From Plasmodium malariae (lineage: Eukaryota; Apicomplexa; Aconoidasida; Haemosporida; Plasmodiidae): a DNA stretch of 64,000 nt. Shown here piece by piece: positions 25,660 through 38,689 of the stretch. Below the pieces are notes generated by a model. It saw only the letters and a program-made list of their open reading frames with translations. It did no database searches and was not told the origin of the DNA. The stretch is taken from positions 2,016,592 to 2,080,591 of the forward strand of contig NC_041781.1 of NCBI RefSeq assembly GCF_900090045.1. The letters run 5' to 3'. A program made the translations under genes and the position numbers. Numbering within the stretch: position 1 is the stretch's first letter; each line of letters starts with the position of its first letter.

Positions 25660-28600
25660 CATGAACAACAAGGAATTTGTATTTTCAGATAAATTAATGA
25701 TTAATAAGAATTATTATATGTAATATGTTTATTGTTATATACTTTATAGTCATACCTATTATTGATATAATTTTGTAAATATACATGAGTATAAGTTTTT
25801 ATTTTTATACGAAAGTTAATAAATTATGTTTTTCGCTTTTTGAAGATTTGAATGTTTTAATGATTTTCATTTTGTATTATAAATTATTGTTGCAGTATAA
25901 TTAAATATTATTGCTTAATATATATATTTGTGCGTTAAATTTTATTTCTATTGAAAATGTATGTATTTAATCAAAAGGAACATATAATATTAAAATTAAT
26001 ATAATTTTGTTAATTTTATATTATAATATATATATTAGATTAAAAATAACTGTGTTCCATTTTTTACGTTCTTCAATTATAAAGTGCCTATTGGTAGAAG
26101 TATTAAGACTAGTACATGTTTGGTTATATTTTAAAAATAAAAATATTCTTATCTTTATTTAATCGAAGTGAATGTATTATGTTACATTATATATATTTTA
26201 CTCAGAAGAAAAAAGATAATATTTTTTATATAGAATAATGTTTATTAGAAAAATATTATAAAATATATTTATTACTTAAGACTTTTTAACAAATGTCTCT
26301 TTTTTTTACGGTATAAGTGAGGAATTATAAATATATAATAAAATAATAGTTTTTCTGTATAAAATTCTGCGTATGATATGTTATATAATACCTTCTGCCT
26401 TAGTAATATATCTAACCTTCTTCTAAACTACTTGACGTTATATGTTCATTTTGTTCATCTAAGCATTCCCATGAATTTACTATTCTTCGTAATGATTACA
26501 ATATAAGTGTTCAGATGAGGTAACGTAGCTAAAACAAAATTACATATTCGTAAATGCAACACTACTGAAATAATAATTTTATGTCCTAATAAATTATAGA
26601 GATTATGAAAGTTCAATTATTATTATAATTGGAATAATTTATAATGTTAAAAAAACAAAAAATAAGAAAAATTCTGTAATAGTTGTTAATGTAATTATTG
26701 AAAATTTATAAATAATTTCATGTCTTTTAACATGGGTAGTTTTTTTTCTCATGATTGTTATTACTAATGAATTTCTTACAGGAACTTTGATTTATTTAGA
26801 TTTAAGGGCCTCATGTTCATCATTAAAAAATTGTTAATATGATATACTTTTGCACTTAGTCATAAGTATTTTATAAGTAACATATTCAATTTTAATATTT
26901 TGTATTTGCATAAAAAAATTATTGCCATTTTGCATGATACATTTATATATATGAATATTTTATAAACAATAACATGTTTCACCATAGATTAGAAGATATT
27001 ATGTATAAAATGTATTAATGTAACTTTTATGGGATTGTGAAGCATATACTATATATGACAAATTATATAACAGGATATCATTTTAAGTATTTTTTGTTTT
27101 ATTGTAGAAGAAAAAAGCTTATGTTTCACAATATGAATTATATTGAAAATATAAAATATATTAGATTAAATAAAAATTTAATATTTAAATTAATATTTTT
27201 TATCTTTAATAGGGTATAGCTAGTATAAAAATGAAAATAATATTTTGAAAATTGAAATTTATATTGCTTTACATGTAACTTTATTATTATGCAATAAAAT
27301 TTTTTATTAAATATAAAAAAGTTATAATGGTAAATATATGTGTAATTTATTGAGTTATATTATGCATATATATATATATATAAGAATACAATTGTCTATT
27401 AGCATGTATAATTAATAAGAAAATTTAAGTTATTACTAGGAAGTTAGAGTATTTGTTTACTGTTTTTTTAATTTAAGAATAACATAAATAATTCATACAG
27501 ATAAATAATTATTTTTTAAGAAAAAGACTCATAAATATGTTTACAACAATGAATATTACTATGTGGAAAAAGTTGTGTTCATATGCAAATATTTACCATG
27601 ATTTTATAATATATGCACTTATTTTCCATAAATTATTTAATAATTTTACTATATAGGTTATGGTAAAATTTTAATTGGTTTATCTTATACTATACATTAA
27701 ATTATTAATTACCTAAAAAGTTGACATAATCCAAACATATTAAAACCTATAAGAAACTAAATAAGATATTTCACAAATGCAAGTCTTATAGTGAATTTAA
27801 CTGAAAACAATATATATAGAATAATTTTAATTTTTTTGAGTATATTTCTTTTTTTTTTTTTTATTGTTTAAGTTATTCCTTAGAAGAGAAATATTTTAAG
27901 AGAAAAAAGATGAGTTCTATATTAGATGATCTATATTAAATTATTAATTATATAATATTTTTGTAATTTATAATTTTTCTTTCTCCAAAATATATAGAAA
28001 TATAAATATGTTAATAGATAATAATTTTGCTGTTATAGATATATTTATCAATATATAGTTTTATGTACATTAATTTGTATTTCTAAAAACTGTTTTTAAT
28101 ATAATGTATATGTAAATGAATTAACTAAAAATTATTTATTTGTTCAAATATTATTAGCAGTAAAATTACGAAATCATACATTTTACAAAATTACTATTTT
28201 ATTTTTTTCTTTATTATGTACATTTAAAAACGCGTATATAATATTCAAATGGTAAATATATTTCGTTAGAAATATCTATTACTTTATTATATTGTATACA
28301 CAATTTTTACACCAATTTTAATTTTAATTTCCATTTTTTTTTATTTTTCTTTAAATTTTATTAATATATCTTAAGAAAGTATACTTTTTATTAAAATAAA
28401 AATATATAAAGAGGAAATTTTAAAAAAGTTTCATTTAGAAGTACTGGAATAAATTAAACATAGTTATAAATTATAATTTATAAAATTTACTATACAAATA
28501 TAAGAACTCCTTTTTTTTTAATTGATTTTAAAATTCATATTTTTTTAGTACATAGGTATCATATAATATTGATTTTTCAAATATAAATAAAACCGTAAAA

Positions 28601-29211
28601 ATTACGATTTTTAAAATTAAAATTATACAATATTTGTAAAAAAGATTCTATTTTAGTTCATTATTAGTATTATTATATTATGATAATGTTTTTTAAAAAT
28701 AATAAACTTTTGTTCCAAAATATAATGTTTATCTAAAAGTAATTATTAGTAAGGAAATATAATTATAATTAGCATTTAGTCTTTTAATATGCAGAAATTG
28801 TATAATGTACATTTTATACATTATATATTTTTTTTTAAAATGAATGTTTTCAATTATTGAGAACTCATATATTTTTTTTTAATTTATTTTGAAAAGGATT
28901 GGTATAATAATTATTTAGTTATTTTATTGCACTAAATAACAAAATAAAGTATTTTATATAATTATTAATACATTAAAATTATGTTATTAAATTAGTGTTT
29001 TCCTTTTGTGAATAATATTAAGGTTAAAATATATTAATTGCAATTTTAGAGTTCCGTTACATTTTCCATGTTGTAATATGTATTATACTTATTATATGCG
29101 TATTATTATTTTTTTATTAAAAAAAATATAGTGTCTCTTTTCAATGAAAATATATTTATTGTCAATATTTTGCTATTAGCAAGACATAATACTATATTAA
29201 AAATATACAGT
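25660..29211. other. Intergenic DNA
   Basis: About 3.55 kb. Begins with a fam-type 3' flank (GATTTGAATGTTTTAATGATTTTCATTTTG near 25850). No convincing gene; the small frame at 27037 begins at GTG and reads AT-rich composition. The 5' flank of the next gene shares ATTTATTTTGAAAAG-type sequence near 28880 with the flank at 19930. Confidence 0.6.
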
Positions 29212-30053
29212 ATGAAAGTGAAATCTAAGCTACTCTTATTTATTAAAATCGAAACATTTCTCATTTTAACATGGATATATCATTTTAATAGTGAAGTCGT
29301 ATGATATATTTTAATTAAAGATACTTTTGTTGTTCATTTTTGTGTTTTTTATATTTCTATTGATATTTCATATTACGATTTATTTATTTTTCTATATTTT
29401 GAATATTTCTTTTGTTATTTTAGAGTAACATTTGTAAATATTTGTATGAGAAGGACGTTATTGATGAAAAATTATGTACAAGAAATTATCGCTTACTAGC
29501 AAAGTATAGAAAGGAAAAGTGTTTAAATATCGCACATGAAAAAAAAGATATTCCATATAATGGAGAATACGAAAAGAAACATATAACTAAGAATGGAAGA
29601 GTGTCCAAAGGAAAAATTAAACTGCCAAGAGAATGTACCTCACATAATTCAGTAGGCTATAATCAAGTTGGGGAAAATAAATCTTCTGTAAACAATAAGG
29701 TAAATAACTATTCTGGGAAAAGAACGTTAGACAAAATATATTATAAAAATGTTCTTAGGTATTGTACAAATTCTGATTTTAAGTTTATAAAAAAATATAT
29801 ACAAAGAAAAGATAGTGAATTTTTTGTTTTATTTATTGTCCATTTAATAGTTGGAGTAATCTATGCACTATTATTTGGTTTATTTAAGTATACTAAGGCA
29901 GGTGAAAAGCAGATTATTAGAAATATTGTACCAATATATATATTATGGATTATTATTTTAGTAGGGCTTTTTTACATCTGCATAAAATATATAAAATATG
30001 AAAAGTTATTACGTATAAAGAGGGATATGTATTATACAAAGCATCTTTCTTAA
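29212..30053 (+). CDS. Exported two-pass membrane protein, third type
   Basis: Exons 29212..29298 (29 codons, MKVKSKLLLFIKIETFLILT...) and 29424..30053, phase 0, intron 125 nt (GTATGA donor, TTATTTTAG acceptor); 238 residues. The first exon, intron and PEXEL-like RLLAK at residues 52-56 match the fam-l and fam-m genes exactly in position. The rest differs: neither the YNNGMFDGK nor the FKELDY block is present. The middle is Lys/Asn-rich, with a KRTLDKIYYKNVLRYC segment, then membrane segments at about 162-185 and 196-217 separated by only about ten residues, and a basic tail. It therefore looks like a diverged or chimeric relative sharing the export module. Presumed secreted and exported; no known function. 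The shared element at about -410 is not clear here. It is the last plus-strand gene before the polarity switch and converges on the fam-m gene at 34375. Confidence 0.82.
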
Positions 30054-33000
30054 AGTAAAATAGTATTTTATAATTATAAAAATCTACAATATCTTAATTG
30101 ATATGCAAAAATAACAAAAGTAATTATAATTTAATAGGTTTAATATGTAGACCTGTAGGTGAAAGTTTTTTTTTTATCAGGAACTGTAAAATGTTACATT
30201 TTTAATTTTTTGTAAATTTGAATGCTTTATTCTTATTCACATTTTATATTAAAATATCTTTTTATTTTACAACAATATTGCAATTTATATATATAATTCT
30301 GTATGTAACAAGAAAATTTTTTTGAAAAATATATATAACTTGGTATATATATATAAAAGCTTATATAATTTTATTGTCATATGTATCAATTTATTTTTGT
30401 AAATATATAAAAAGACAGTATGGATTATTTCTTAACTTATTTTAGTAATAAATTTGTATTATCTGGAATACATAAAAAATTTATGAGTTTTTTTAATTAA
30501 GAATAAACGTGTCTTGCTATTAGTATGAAGAAACAAAGTGAATGTATGTAGTTGTATGGTTATATATATATATATATATATGTATTCTTTTTTTATAATT
30601 TTTTTTATATGTTTATAAATAAAAAATATATTATGAGCTGAATAAATATTATTACAATACATTTTTTTTTTTTCTTAAAATATAAATTTATTTTATAATA
30701 GCTAGGATTAAATTTAAAAAATAGAAAATCAATGAGACCTAATAAATAATATCATAAATGCAACTTCATGTAATATATGAAATAACTAATTTTAATTTTA
30801 TTTTGATTAATTGTTATTTTACTATTATAATGTAATTTGTTTAATCAATAATATAATTTTCTTTGTAAGGCACAAAAATATATATCATATTTATGGTGTT
30901 TAAATAGTATAATTCATAAGCTTTTTTTTATTTATTTTAATAATTTTATTCAGAAAGATGCTTATTTTGAATTACAAATATAATTATGTTTACACATTTT
31001 ACTTTACAGTTTTTGGTTAACAATAGGTTCAACTGTTTAATGTAATATGGAATATTATATATATTTTTTTTAATTGTTTTAGAAGGATATACCTTACTAA
31101 TATTTATGTATAATAAAAAGAATAAATAATTAATAATTCAAATTGGTCATTTAATTTATGTTTGTTTTATATTTTATTCGTATATTTATTGAATTATATG
31201 TTTTCCAAAAGGAGCATTAACTTAACTTTATTCATTTCTTTATTTTTTTTGTTTTTTTTTTTTAATTTTTTATTTGTCAAATGTAGTTAAATGTTCATAC
31301 TATATAAATGTGTTATATAACGTTTTAATATAATAGATTAATAAAAATATAAATTAATATTAATAAAGTACTATAGTAAAATCAGAAAAGTATTTTTGTA
31401 AAAAAATATTAGATGAGAATCGAAATTTCACTCATTTTCTTTATTCATTAGAATATATATTTTTGTGATTCTATTAGCATTAATAGAATAGATAAGAAGA
31501 ATTAATAAACTAGTTGTTAATGTCAACGTACAATGGTTAATTAATGAAACAAAGGGAAAATAAAATTTTGTTTGACAATGTATGTGATATATTATCTTTT
31601 ATTTTTAAACAATGCACTGAGATAAAAAATGTTATATATACCATAACTATATAACGTTAATGACATAATTGAATGGAAGAAGAATAATCAATTATTATAA
31701 GTAATAATGTATCTAGAAGAAAGAAAAATGTTAATATATATATATATACCTTTAATAATGAGATATACTTATGTTTTACACATTTAGTCAAGGCAAAATT
31801 AATTATTTCAAGGCTTAGATATTAGGTTAGTTCTATAAAAAATATAGAATACATATTGGTGTTATGTAATTTTTAGTAGAATTTTTTGTAGACGTTTTAT
31901 AATTTTGCACATTACTACTTTCTTTCAATGAACGATAGGATTCTTATGTTTATCCTTTTATTATTATACTTATTTAATTTTGATTTAATTATGTTTTATA
32001 AAAATATATTTATATACTTATCATAAAATATAATGATGACAAAAGAGGATTTCTATTTTTATTCTTGACAAAATTAAACGAATAAATCTATAAATATTTC
32101 TATTAAATATATAGGGATATAAAGAAAATTTTAATAAAAATATGTATTCTGAAGGATTTATGAGAATTTGAATTAATTCAATTATTATTATTAAATTGGT
32201 TTTTTACATTTCTGTAATTTATTTCATAATATAACTAATAAACAGATTAGTTACAAATTTTCATGTGTTAACCCCGTTTTTATGAGAAAAAAATTTAAAA
32301 CATTAAAATATTTATATTTAGTCTTACTATGAATAATATAAAAATAAATATAAGGATAGTTATAATATGGTGTATAGCGAACAAAAAGTTTGTAATTCTT
32401 TTTATTGCAATATTTTTTTTAAAATTTTAGATAAATATGTACGGGTATCATAAAACTTTAGATGACTTCAAATTAAAATGTTAATACCATTTATATCTTG
32501 TTTTTAGAAATTATTATTTTATTTTTATTATAATTTTAAATGTAAAAAAGAAAAATATATACATATATATATATATTATCACAATAGGATTACATTATAC
32601 ATCTATGCACAAGAAAATTGCTTACAAGTAAACATATATTTTAAGAAATTATAGTAATATATAATATAAACAAAAAGAAATATTAAAAAATAAAATAATA
32701 AAAATAATTAATTATCTTATTAAAATTCTAATTTTAACATTTTTAATTTCCCATGCAGAATTGTTCACATGTGTTTGCCTCATTTTATGTAGATCCCATG
32801 TATACATTTACAAGGAAAAATATACGAACTCTTTACACAACGGTTTAAACAGTACTTTTTGAAATATATGAAGTTATTAAAAATAAAAAATATATTAATA
32901 ATGCACTACAATTTCCATCAGAATCTATGAAAAATAAAATTTATTGAATAAAAATTAGGTGCAAAAAGCTTGAATGTAGAATATCTTATATTTATTTAGT

Positions 33001-34374
33001 TAAATATCGTAAAAAAAAAAAAAAAGAGATTAACTTTTTAAATATATATTATTAAAACATGTTTAGAAAGTAAAATTAATGCTACGCATTTATAAATTAT
33101 CTATAAAAAAATAATCCATTTTTTCATTTTTATTCTGTTTTAAAAATAAGATTTATTTTTTAAGATATAAACTGTCAGTATAAACTATACATATATTTAT
33201 AGATCTTAAAAACGTTATTAACAATCTATATAATATATATATAAACCTTAGGAAAAATTATAACATATATAAAATATTTGTATACATATATTTATATAAT
33301 TTTATGAAAAGTTTTATGTAATTTTGCTACCTTAAAAGAAAATTTGTATATTTATATATATATAACACGTACTTGAAGTGAACTATTTTGAAAAAACTAC
33401 GATAAAAAAGGAAGAATTTTAAATATATTATTTCTTCATATATGTGATAATATTTAATTCATTATTTTATACATTTAATGAACTAAAAAAAAAAAAAATA
33501 TATATATATAGTACATTTTTAAATTTTCACTATGAAATTAGCCGAGTAATTATGAATATTAATAAAACATTTAATGGCTTCAATAATTCATTTAGTTCTG
33601 ATGACTTTGTAGTCTTAATTCATCAAAAAATTATAAATAATACACATTTTATAGAGACATTATTTTTTAATATATTTATAAAATATGATATATTATTTTC
33701 AAAAAAAAGAAATAAGAATATATTTAATGTATATTACAACATACATAGATTATAATATATTTCTCATAATTATAATTTTATAAAATAAATATTAACACTT
33801 ATTTTTTAAGGTAAATAAAATTTGTTTTTATATGTCAAAGAAATAATATACGTTTACTTTGTTTAATTAAAGTCGAAATAAGTCATATTTATTATCATTT
33901 GAAAGATAATTATGAATTTTTACTATAAGATTAACCCAGAAAATCCTTGCATTCTACAAAAATATAAAAACATGAAGTATAATTTTTAGTTCGAATATAG
34001 ATAAGCCATTATTCGTATACAATGATTTGTATTGTTCTTTTATATATTAATTTTAGTGCACAAAACTATATTTATTATAAGATCCTATTGAAATAGGAAT
34101 ATTATATATATTAAACCATAATATGCAATTAAAGTGAAAAAATAATATAAAATAAAATTTTTAAAAATATTATAACATTAATACTAACGAAAAAATAATT
34201 AATTTAACTTTTTTTTTCTTCTGTATTAAAAAGAAAAATTATACATACATGTATTTATAAAATAATAACAGTTATAAGTATGTTTTATAAGAATGTATTC
34301 CGTAAAAATATTATATATATTAGTTAATATTGGAAACGTCCTTACAGAAAAATATGTATTCTTTGTTTTTCATT
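30054..34374. other. Intergenic DNA between convergent genes
   Basis: About 4.3 kb. Starts with a fam-type 3' flank (AATTTGAATGCTTTATTC near 30214). Contains the first copy of a roughly 400-bp direct repeat at 32726-33140. A 103-codon frame at 33444 starts at GTG and is Asn/Ile/Phe-rich composition; I do not accept it as a gene. Confidence 0.6.
32726..33140. repeat. Direct repeat, copy A
   Basis: Aligns in the same orientation with 36158-36560, about 3.43 kb away. Shared words include GAATCTATGAAAAATAA (32921-32937 and 36350-36366) and TTTTTAATTT followed by ATGC; gaps and mismatches lie between. No coding frame. The two copies bracket the fam-m gene at 34375-35236. Confidence 0.55.
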
Positions 34375-35236
34375 TTACTCTGCCATCAACTTAATTTTTT
34401 TATATTTTTCATTATTTATTAAGAGCTTATATAACGCTATTACAAGTAAGACAGACAATATAAACATTAATATTCCAAATGACATTAGATAAAAATGATT
34501 TTTAGCTTCACCTAGGACATTTTCTACTGCTGACCATGCTGTTTGCAATTTTAATGCAGTTTTAATAAGCCATTCTCCTGCAGTTTTCAAATAGTTAAAA
34601 TGTTGTAATATTGGCAATCCAATTGCGAACAAGAAAAAAAGGAAAGTAATAAAAGCTCCATATCTGTATTTTCTGAATTTTATTTTTTTTAAAGCTATAT
34701 CACAAATTCTTTTTTTTTTTTCAAGTAAATCATCATAGTCTTTTTTCTTAATTAATTTTTTTTCAAAATGGAAGTATTTACCATCAAACATACCATTATC
34801 ATAATCTATAACTTCTGTATAGTACTGCGCCTTATTTAATGGACTTCTATTAGATTGTCTGTTTTTTCCTTTGTTCCTATCTCCATTGAATGGTTTATCC
34901 TCTTTAAGATCTAAAGTATTTGAATCTTTATTCTTTTTATATTTTGCTAGTAAACGATAACATCTTGTATTTAATCTTCTACATGGTGTCCATTTCTCAA
35001 TTAACAATTTGTTATTAGTTCTCTAAAAAAATTATGTTAATATACGTTATTTCATACAATAAATAATCTAATAATAATAAAAATTATTAAAAAAAATAAA
35101 ACACAAAAAATATAAAATTTACAGAAATCCATATATAACATTATCATACTGTATCACAACAAAAATGACATATCCAACTTAAAATCATAAACGCAGAAAT
35201 TTTGAAAAATAAGGTGGAATTAATTTTTTGTTCCAT
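34375..35236 (-). CDS. fam-m type exported protein
   Basis: Minus strand. Exon 1 35150..35236 (29 codons, MEQKINSTLFFKISAFMILS...) and exon 2 34375..35022, phase 0, intron 127 nt (GTATGA donor, TTTTTTAG acceptor); 244 residues. Signal-like first exon, PEXEL-like RLLAK at residues 52-56, fam-m block YYTEVIDYDNGMFDGKYFHF, Lys-rich helix, membrane segments at about 149-168 and 206-228, tail NEKYKKIKLMAE. The loop between the membrane segments (LKTAGEWLIKTALKLQTAWS) is about 37 residues and amphipathic. It faces the plus-strand genes, so the array polarity changes between 30 and 34 kb. The 5' flank carries the shared upstream element on the minus strand, closely matching the flank at 24764. Presumed exported, function unknown. 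Confidence 0.87.
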
Positions 35237-35650
35237 TGTATAGATTATTAATATACATATATATTCAGCAAGGGAAAAATTAATAACTATTTATTTTACT
35301 GCTTATTATGGGGGATGCTATATTTATTTTTAAAACAATTTGTTTTTATTACTTCATAAATATTTAATAAAATATATATAATGATCATGTATTTCACAGG
35401 GTATACAAAGAAAAAAACTTTAAAAATATTTTCAAAAATTTTGAATGTTATTGATATAAAAAAAAAAAATAACATTTTTTAAAATAAAACAAAATAATGT
35501 GTTTATTTGTAAATATTAAAAAAATATTATATAGTTATTTACTGTAAATTAATGATTAAATCATTTAAGTATTAAATTTTTTAGAAAAAAAAAAAAAAAG
35601 AAAAATGATTTATTATTATACAAAAATATTTAGTTTATATAGCATGCAGA

Positions 35651-35680
35651 ATGTAGAGAATATATATATTATATAATCCT
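35651..35680 (-). promoter_or_regulatory. Shared upstream element of fam-type gene
   Basis: On the minus strand TATATATATTCTCTACATT; TTCTCTAC starts 424 nt before the ATG at 35236. About 65 bases around it align with 24300-24365, including GCAAT and an AGAGG run before the TA tract. Confidence 0.5.
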
Positions 35681-36157
35681 CTTCATATTAAAAATATAAT
35701 TGCTAATTTTAAAAAAGTTATCCTTTAAATAATTTTAATTTTATAAAGACATATTTCAATAAGTTATTATTCCTAAAAGTTATTATTTATTGAAATATAG
35801 TAATAGAAAAAGAAAATTTATTTTGTGAAGCCTATTGTGTTACATATAGAAATTGCATTACTTATTGAGTAAACACGGGTATTTTTTTATAAGCTATAAT
35901 ATAATTTTTAAAATCAAGTTTTTAATATAATATTATATAATCTATGAAAAAATACGTATAATGTAATGATGTATAAAATCTGACTTTTTATTTTATTTCC
36001 ATAATTTTTAAAAATTTTAATTCTAAATTAAGATTAATTTATAATGTTATTTCTATAAAAAAAATATTCATATTCAACTAATTTATTTTTTTTAATTAAT
36101 AATATATATTTAGAAGATATATGAATAGTAAACATAATTTTAAATGTACTATTAATA

Positions 36158-36560
36158 TTCTAATTAGAAATATTTTTAATTTTTCTATGCTGATATGACC
36201 ATATGTACCTGCCTAATTTTCTGTATATCACATGTGGAAAGTTGCAAAGGAAAAAAGATGGATAAGTTATTTCACCAATTAAATGATTATATTTAAAGAG
36301 TATGTAAATTTAATAAATAGAACTTATATTCAAATTATAATTTTCATTTGAATCTATGAAAAATAATATTTAATATTTGAAAACTACTCAATAAAATGCT
36401 GTAGAAAAAAACTTACAAATTATATTTATTTAATTAATCATTTAAAAAAATATTTACTTTTTAAAAATAAATTATACTTATCCAAAAGAAAAAAAATGAT
36501 AAGTATTTATATATTATCCACAAAAAGATAATTCTTTTTTTCACGTATTTTATTTTTTTT
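36158..36560. repeat. Direct repeat, copy B
   Basis: Same-orientation partner of 32726-33140; it lies about 0.9-1.3 kb upstream of the minus-strand fam-m gene. Shared ends include GTATTTATA..TTATC..CA..AAA..ATAAT followed by a T run. No coding frame. Confidence 0.55.
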
Positions 36561-37475
36561 TTATTTATTATTAGACATAGATAATTACTAATGCTTAATA
36601 CAAACAACATATATTTTTGAATATCTTTAAAATTTTAAGATATTACGCAATATATTTATGGACAAACTAAAATTAGAATATATAAAGAAATAATTATCTC
36701 TTTATCATTGTATCAATTCAGAAAAAAATGACTTTTTATTAATATGTTAAATGAAAAATTTTATATTTATAGTTACATAATACAACTTCAGCAATATATA
36801 ATTATGAAAAAAACTAAAACAAAAAGAGAAAACAATTTAAACAAATTATTTTTTAATATATAACCGTACTTTATTTGTTAATTTAATATTTGAAAGAATA
36901 AAATGTATATATTTGTTGTATTTATATACTTACGTTATTATATATATTTAATTCGTTTATTAAAAATTTAATTTACACCACAATTAATATGAATAATTAA
37001 AAAGTAATTTATTTGAAATCATAAATGTTTGTAAGGATATATAATTCATAATTCATAATTCATATAAGAATTATAAATAATTATTATTTAATAAGAATAA
37101 TTTATTATTATGCATTTATATATACTTATATCATGTACAAAAAAAGGAATGTCCGTGAAAAAGGTATTTAAATTAATACACTTTATAAAATGTTCCACAT
37201 ACAGTATACCTTATAGAATATTAAATTTCATATACAATTAAAATATATATATGCATATCAATATAACAAGGAATATTCTCTTGTTTTCATTGAACACAAA
37301 ATAAGATACGTTTATTTTTGATTCAAAACTAATAATATATTTTCTTAGTAGACTAAATAAATTATCGTTTTAGACAGTAATAAGACAAAAAAGAAAAGAA
37401 ACTGTTTTTTGGTAGAATATAAATATTTTACTTTAATAATTATATATGTTGTGTGATGTCATATGCTAATTTAAC

Positions 37476-37477
<2 letters not shown>

Positions 37478-37519
<42 letters not shown>
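37478..37519. repeat. (TA)n then (TG)n microsatellite
   Basis: About 32 bp of TA followed by ATGTGTGTGTG. Confidence 0.85.
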
Positions 37520-37872
37520 TAAATGAAACTATGCTTAAAAATATGTGTGTACGAATTGTTAATATTTAGTCAAGTTGAAACAATTTTTTATATTACAAAT
37601 TAAAGAACATTAAAACGTCCAAATTCACGAAAAAACTAAGAATATATTGTTTCATTGCTGTGTGTAAAAAATGCCATATATATATTGGGATATATAGAGA
37701 ATTTAAGAAATTATGATTATGTTTATTAAGAATAAAAATATTATATCTATTACTATATATTTGAAAATTCTTTAGGAATATATATATATTCCTTACTATG
37801 TATATTATCTTTTAGTGAACTTAATTGTTTTATATTTTTAACATATAATCGTAAAAAACCTTTAATATAAGT

Positions 37873-38055
37873 ATGATAACTAATATTTTGAAAGAAAAGA
37901 TATATATTAGTAGGCCAATTGATTGTCCTAGAAAAGAAATTTGGGCGTTAGTGGGATATGCATCTAAAATCTTTATATCCATGGGAAACTATCTTTTAGC
38001 TCTCCTAATCTGGTTGACAATATTCTCTTATATAATTTTGCTATTTGAGTATTAG
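37873..38055 (+). CDS. Unrecognised 60-residue membrane-segment frame
   Basis: ATG to TAG frame of 60 codons. The first half (MITNILKEKIYISRPIDCPR) is mixed and less AT-driven than random frames nearby; the second half is one long hydrophobic segment (NYLLALLIWLTIFSYIILLF). I do not recognise it. It has neither the fam-type first exon nor a PEXEL. A second hydrophobic 45-codon frame follows at 38091..38228 in another phase, and a minus-strand coding-like relic lies at 38293-38689. It may be a piece of a decayed gene rather than a gene. Confidence 0.22.
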   Translation: MITNILKEKIYISRPIDCPRKEIWALVGYASKIFISMGNYLLALLIWLTIFSYIILLFEY

Positions 38056-38292
38056 ACCAATCAAAATTTAACAATCACATTTTCTTATATATGAAATGTG
38101 ATGTTAACACTATTGTGGATATTATTAATAAAAGCAAGAACAATAATACAGGTAAAATAATTCTTAATCCGTATTTTTTAAGTATTATGTTTTTGTATGT
38201 CTTGTTACTATTTTCCATGTATTCTTAGAGAAAATCTAGATAATTAAATTATTTGAATATTTATTTGTTCAAAATATATAAGAATTATTTTG

Positions 38293-38689
38293 CTAATCTT
38301 GTTTATTATATGGCGTATTCTTTGATGAATCTTCATTCGGTAAATTTATTTTACTTTTACATTTTTTCTCATTTTAAGTTGTATTTTTATTTTTTTATTT
38401 TTGTGTCTTACTTTTCCTTTTTCGCATGAACTGTTGTGGCACAAGCATAAATATTAGTAGAATCATATATATTGGTTGGTTAATATGGAATAGAAATCAT
38501 AATTACTTTTGGGTAAATCCCTTGGTGTAGATTTATATATTTTATATGGTTTTCTTCTAATTCCTATTTATATTCTAAAGATGAAGGATTTAGTAATGAT
38601 ATATATTAAATTCTGCGTATTCCTGTTTGATTTTCTAGCATGTGCCGCGTATAATTCTTTATAATTTTTCTTTTAGATTCTGTCTTCAT
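38293..38689 (-). pseudogene. Possible decayed coding region, family unknown
   Basis: On the minus strand, from ATG at 38689, one frame runs MKTESKRKIIKNYTRHML... to a stop after 27 residues and then continues with several further stops, between which the sequence stays protein-like. The last stretch, in another phase, ends KINLPNEDSSKNTPYNKQD at TAG 38295-38293. A competing minus frame gives a stretch with RRKPYKIYKSTPRDLPKSN, and a plus frame near 38428 is also open, so strand and phase are unsettled. Base composition is less AT-rich than the flanks. A broken gene is my best reading; no family recognised. Confidence 0.3.

Noticed and set aside
27037..27219. 60-codon plus frame
   Set aside because: Starts at GTG, no homologous frame in related flanks, AT-driven composition.
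33444..33755. 103-codon plus-strand frame
   Set aside because: Starts at GTG, has no signal exon or splice context and reads like AT-rich background (Asn, Ile, Phe, Lys).
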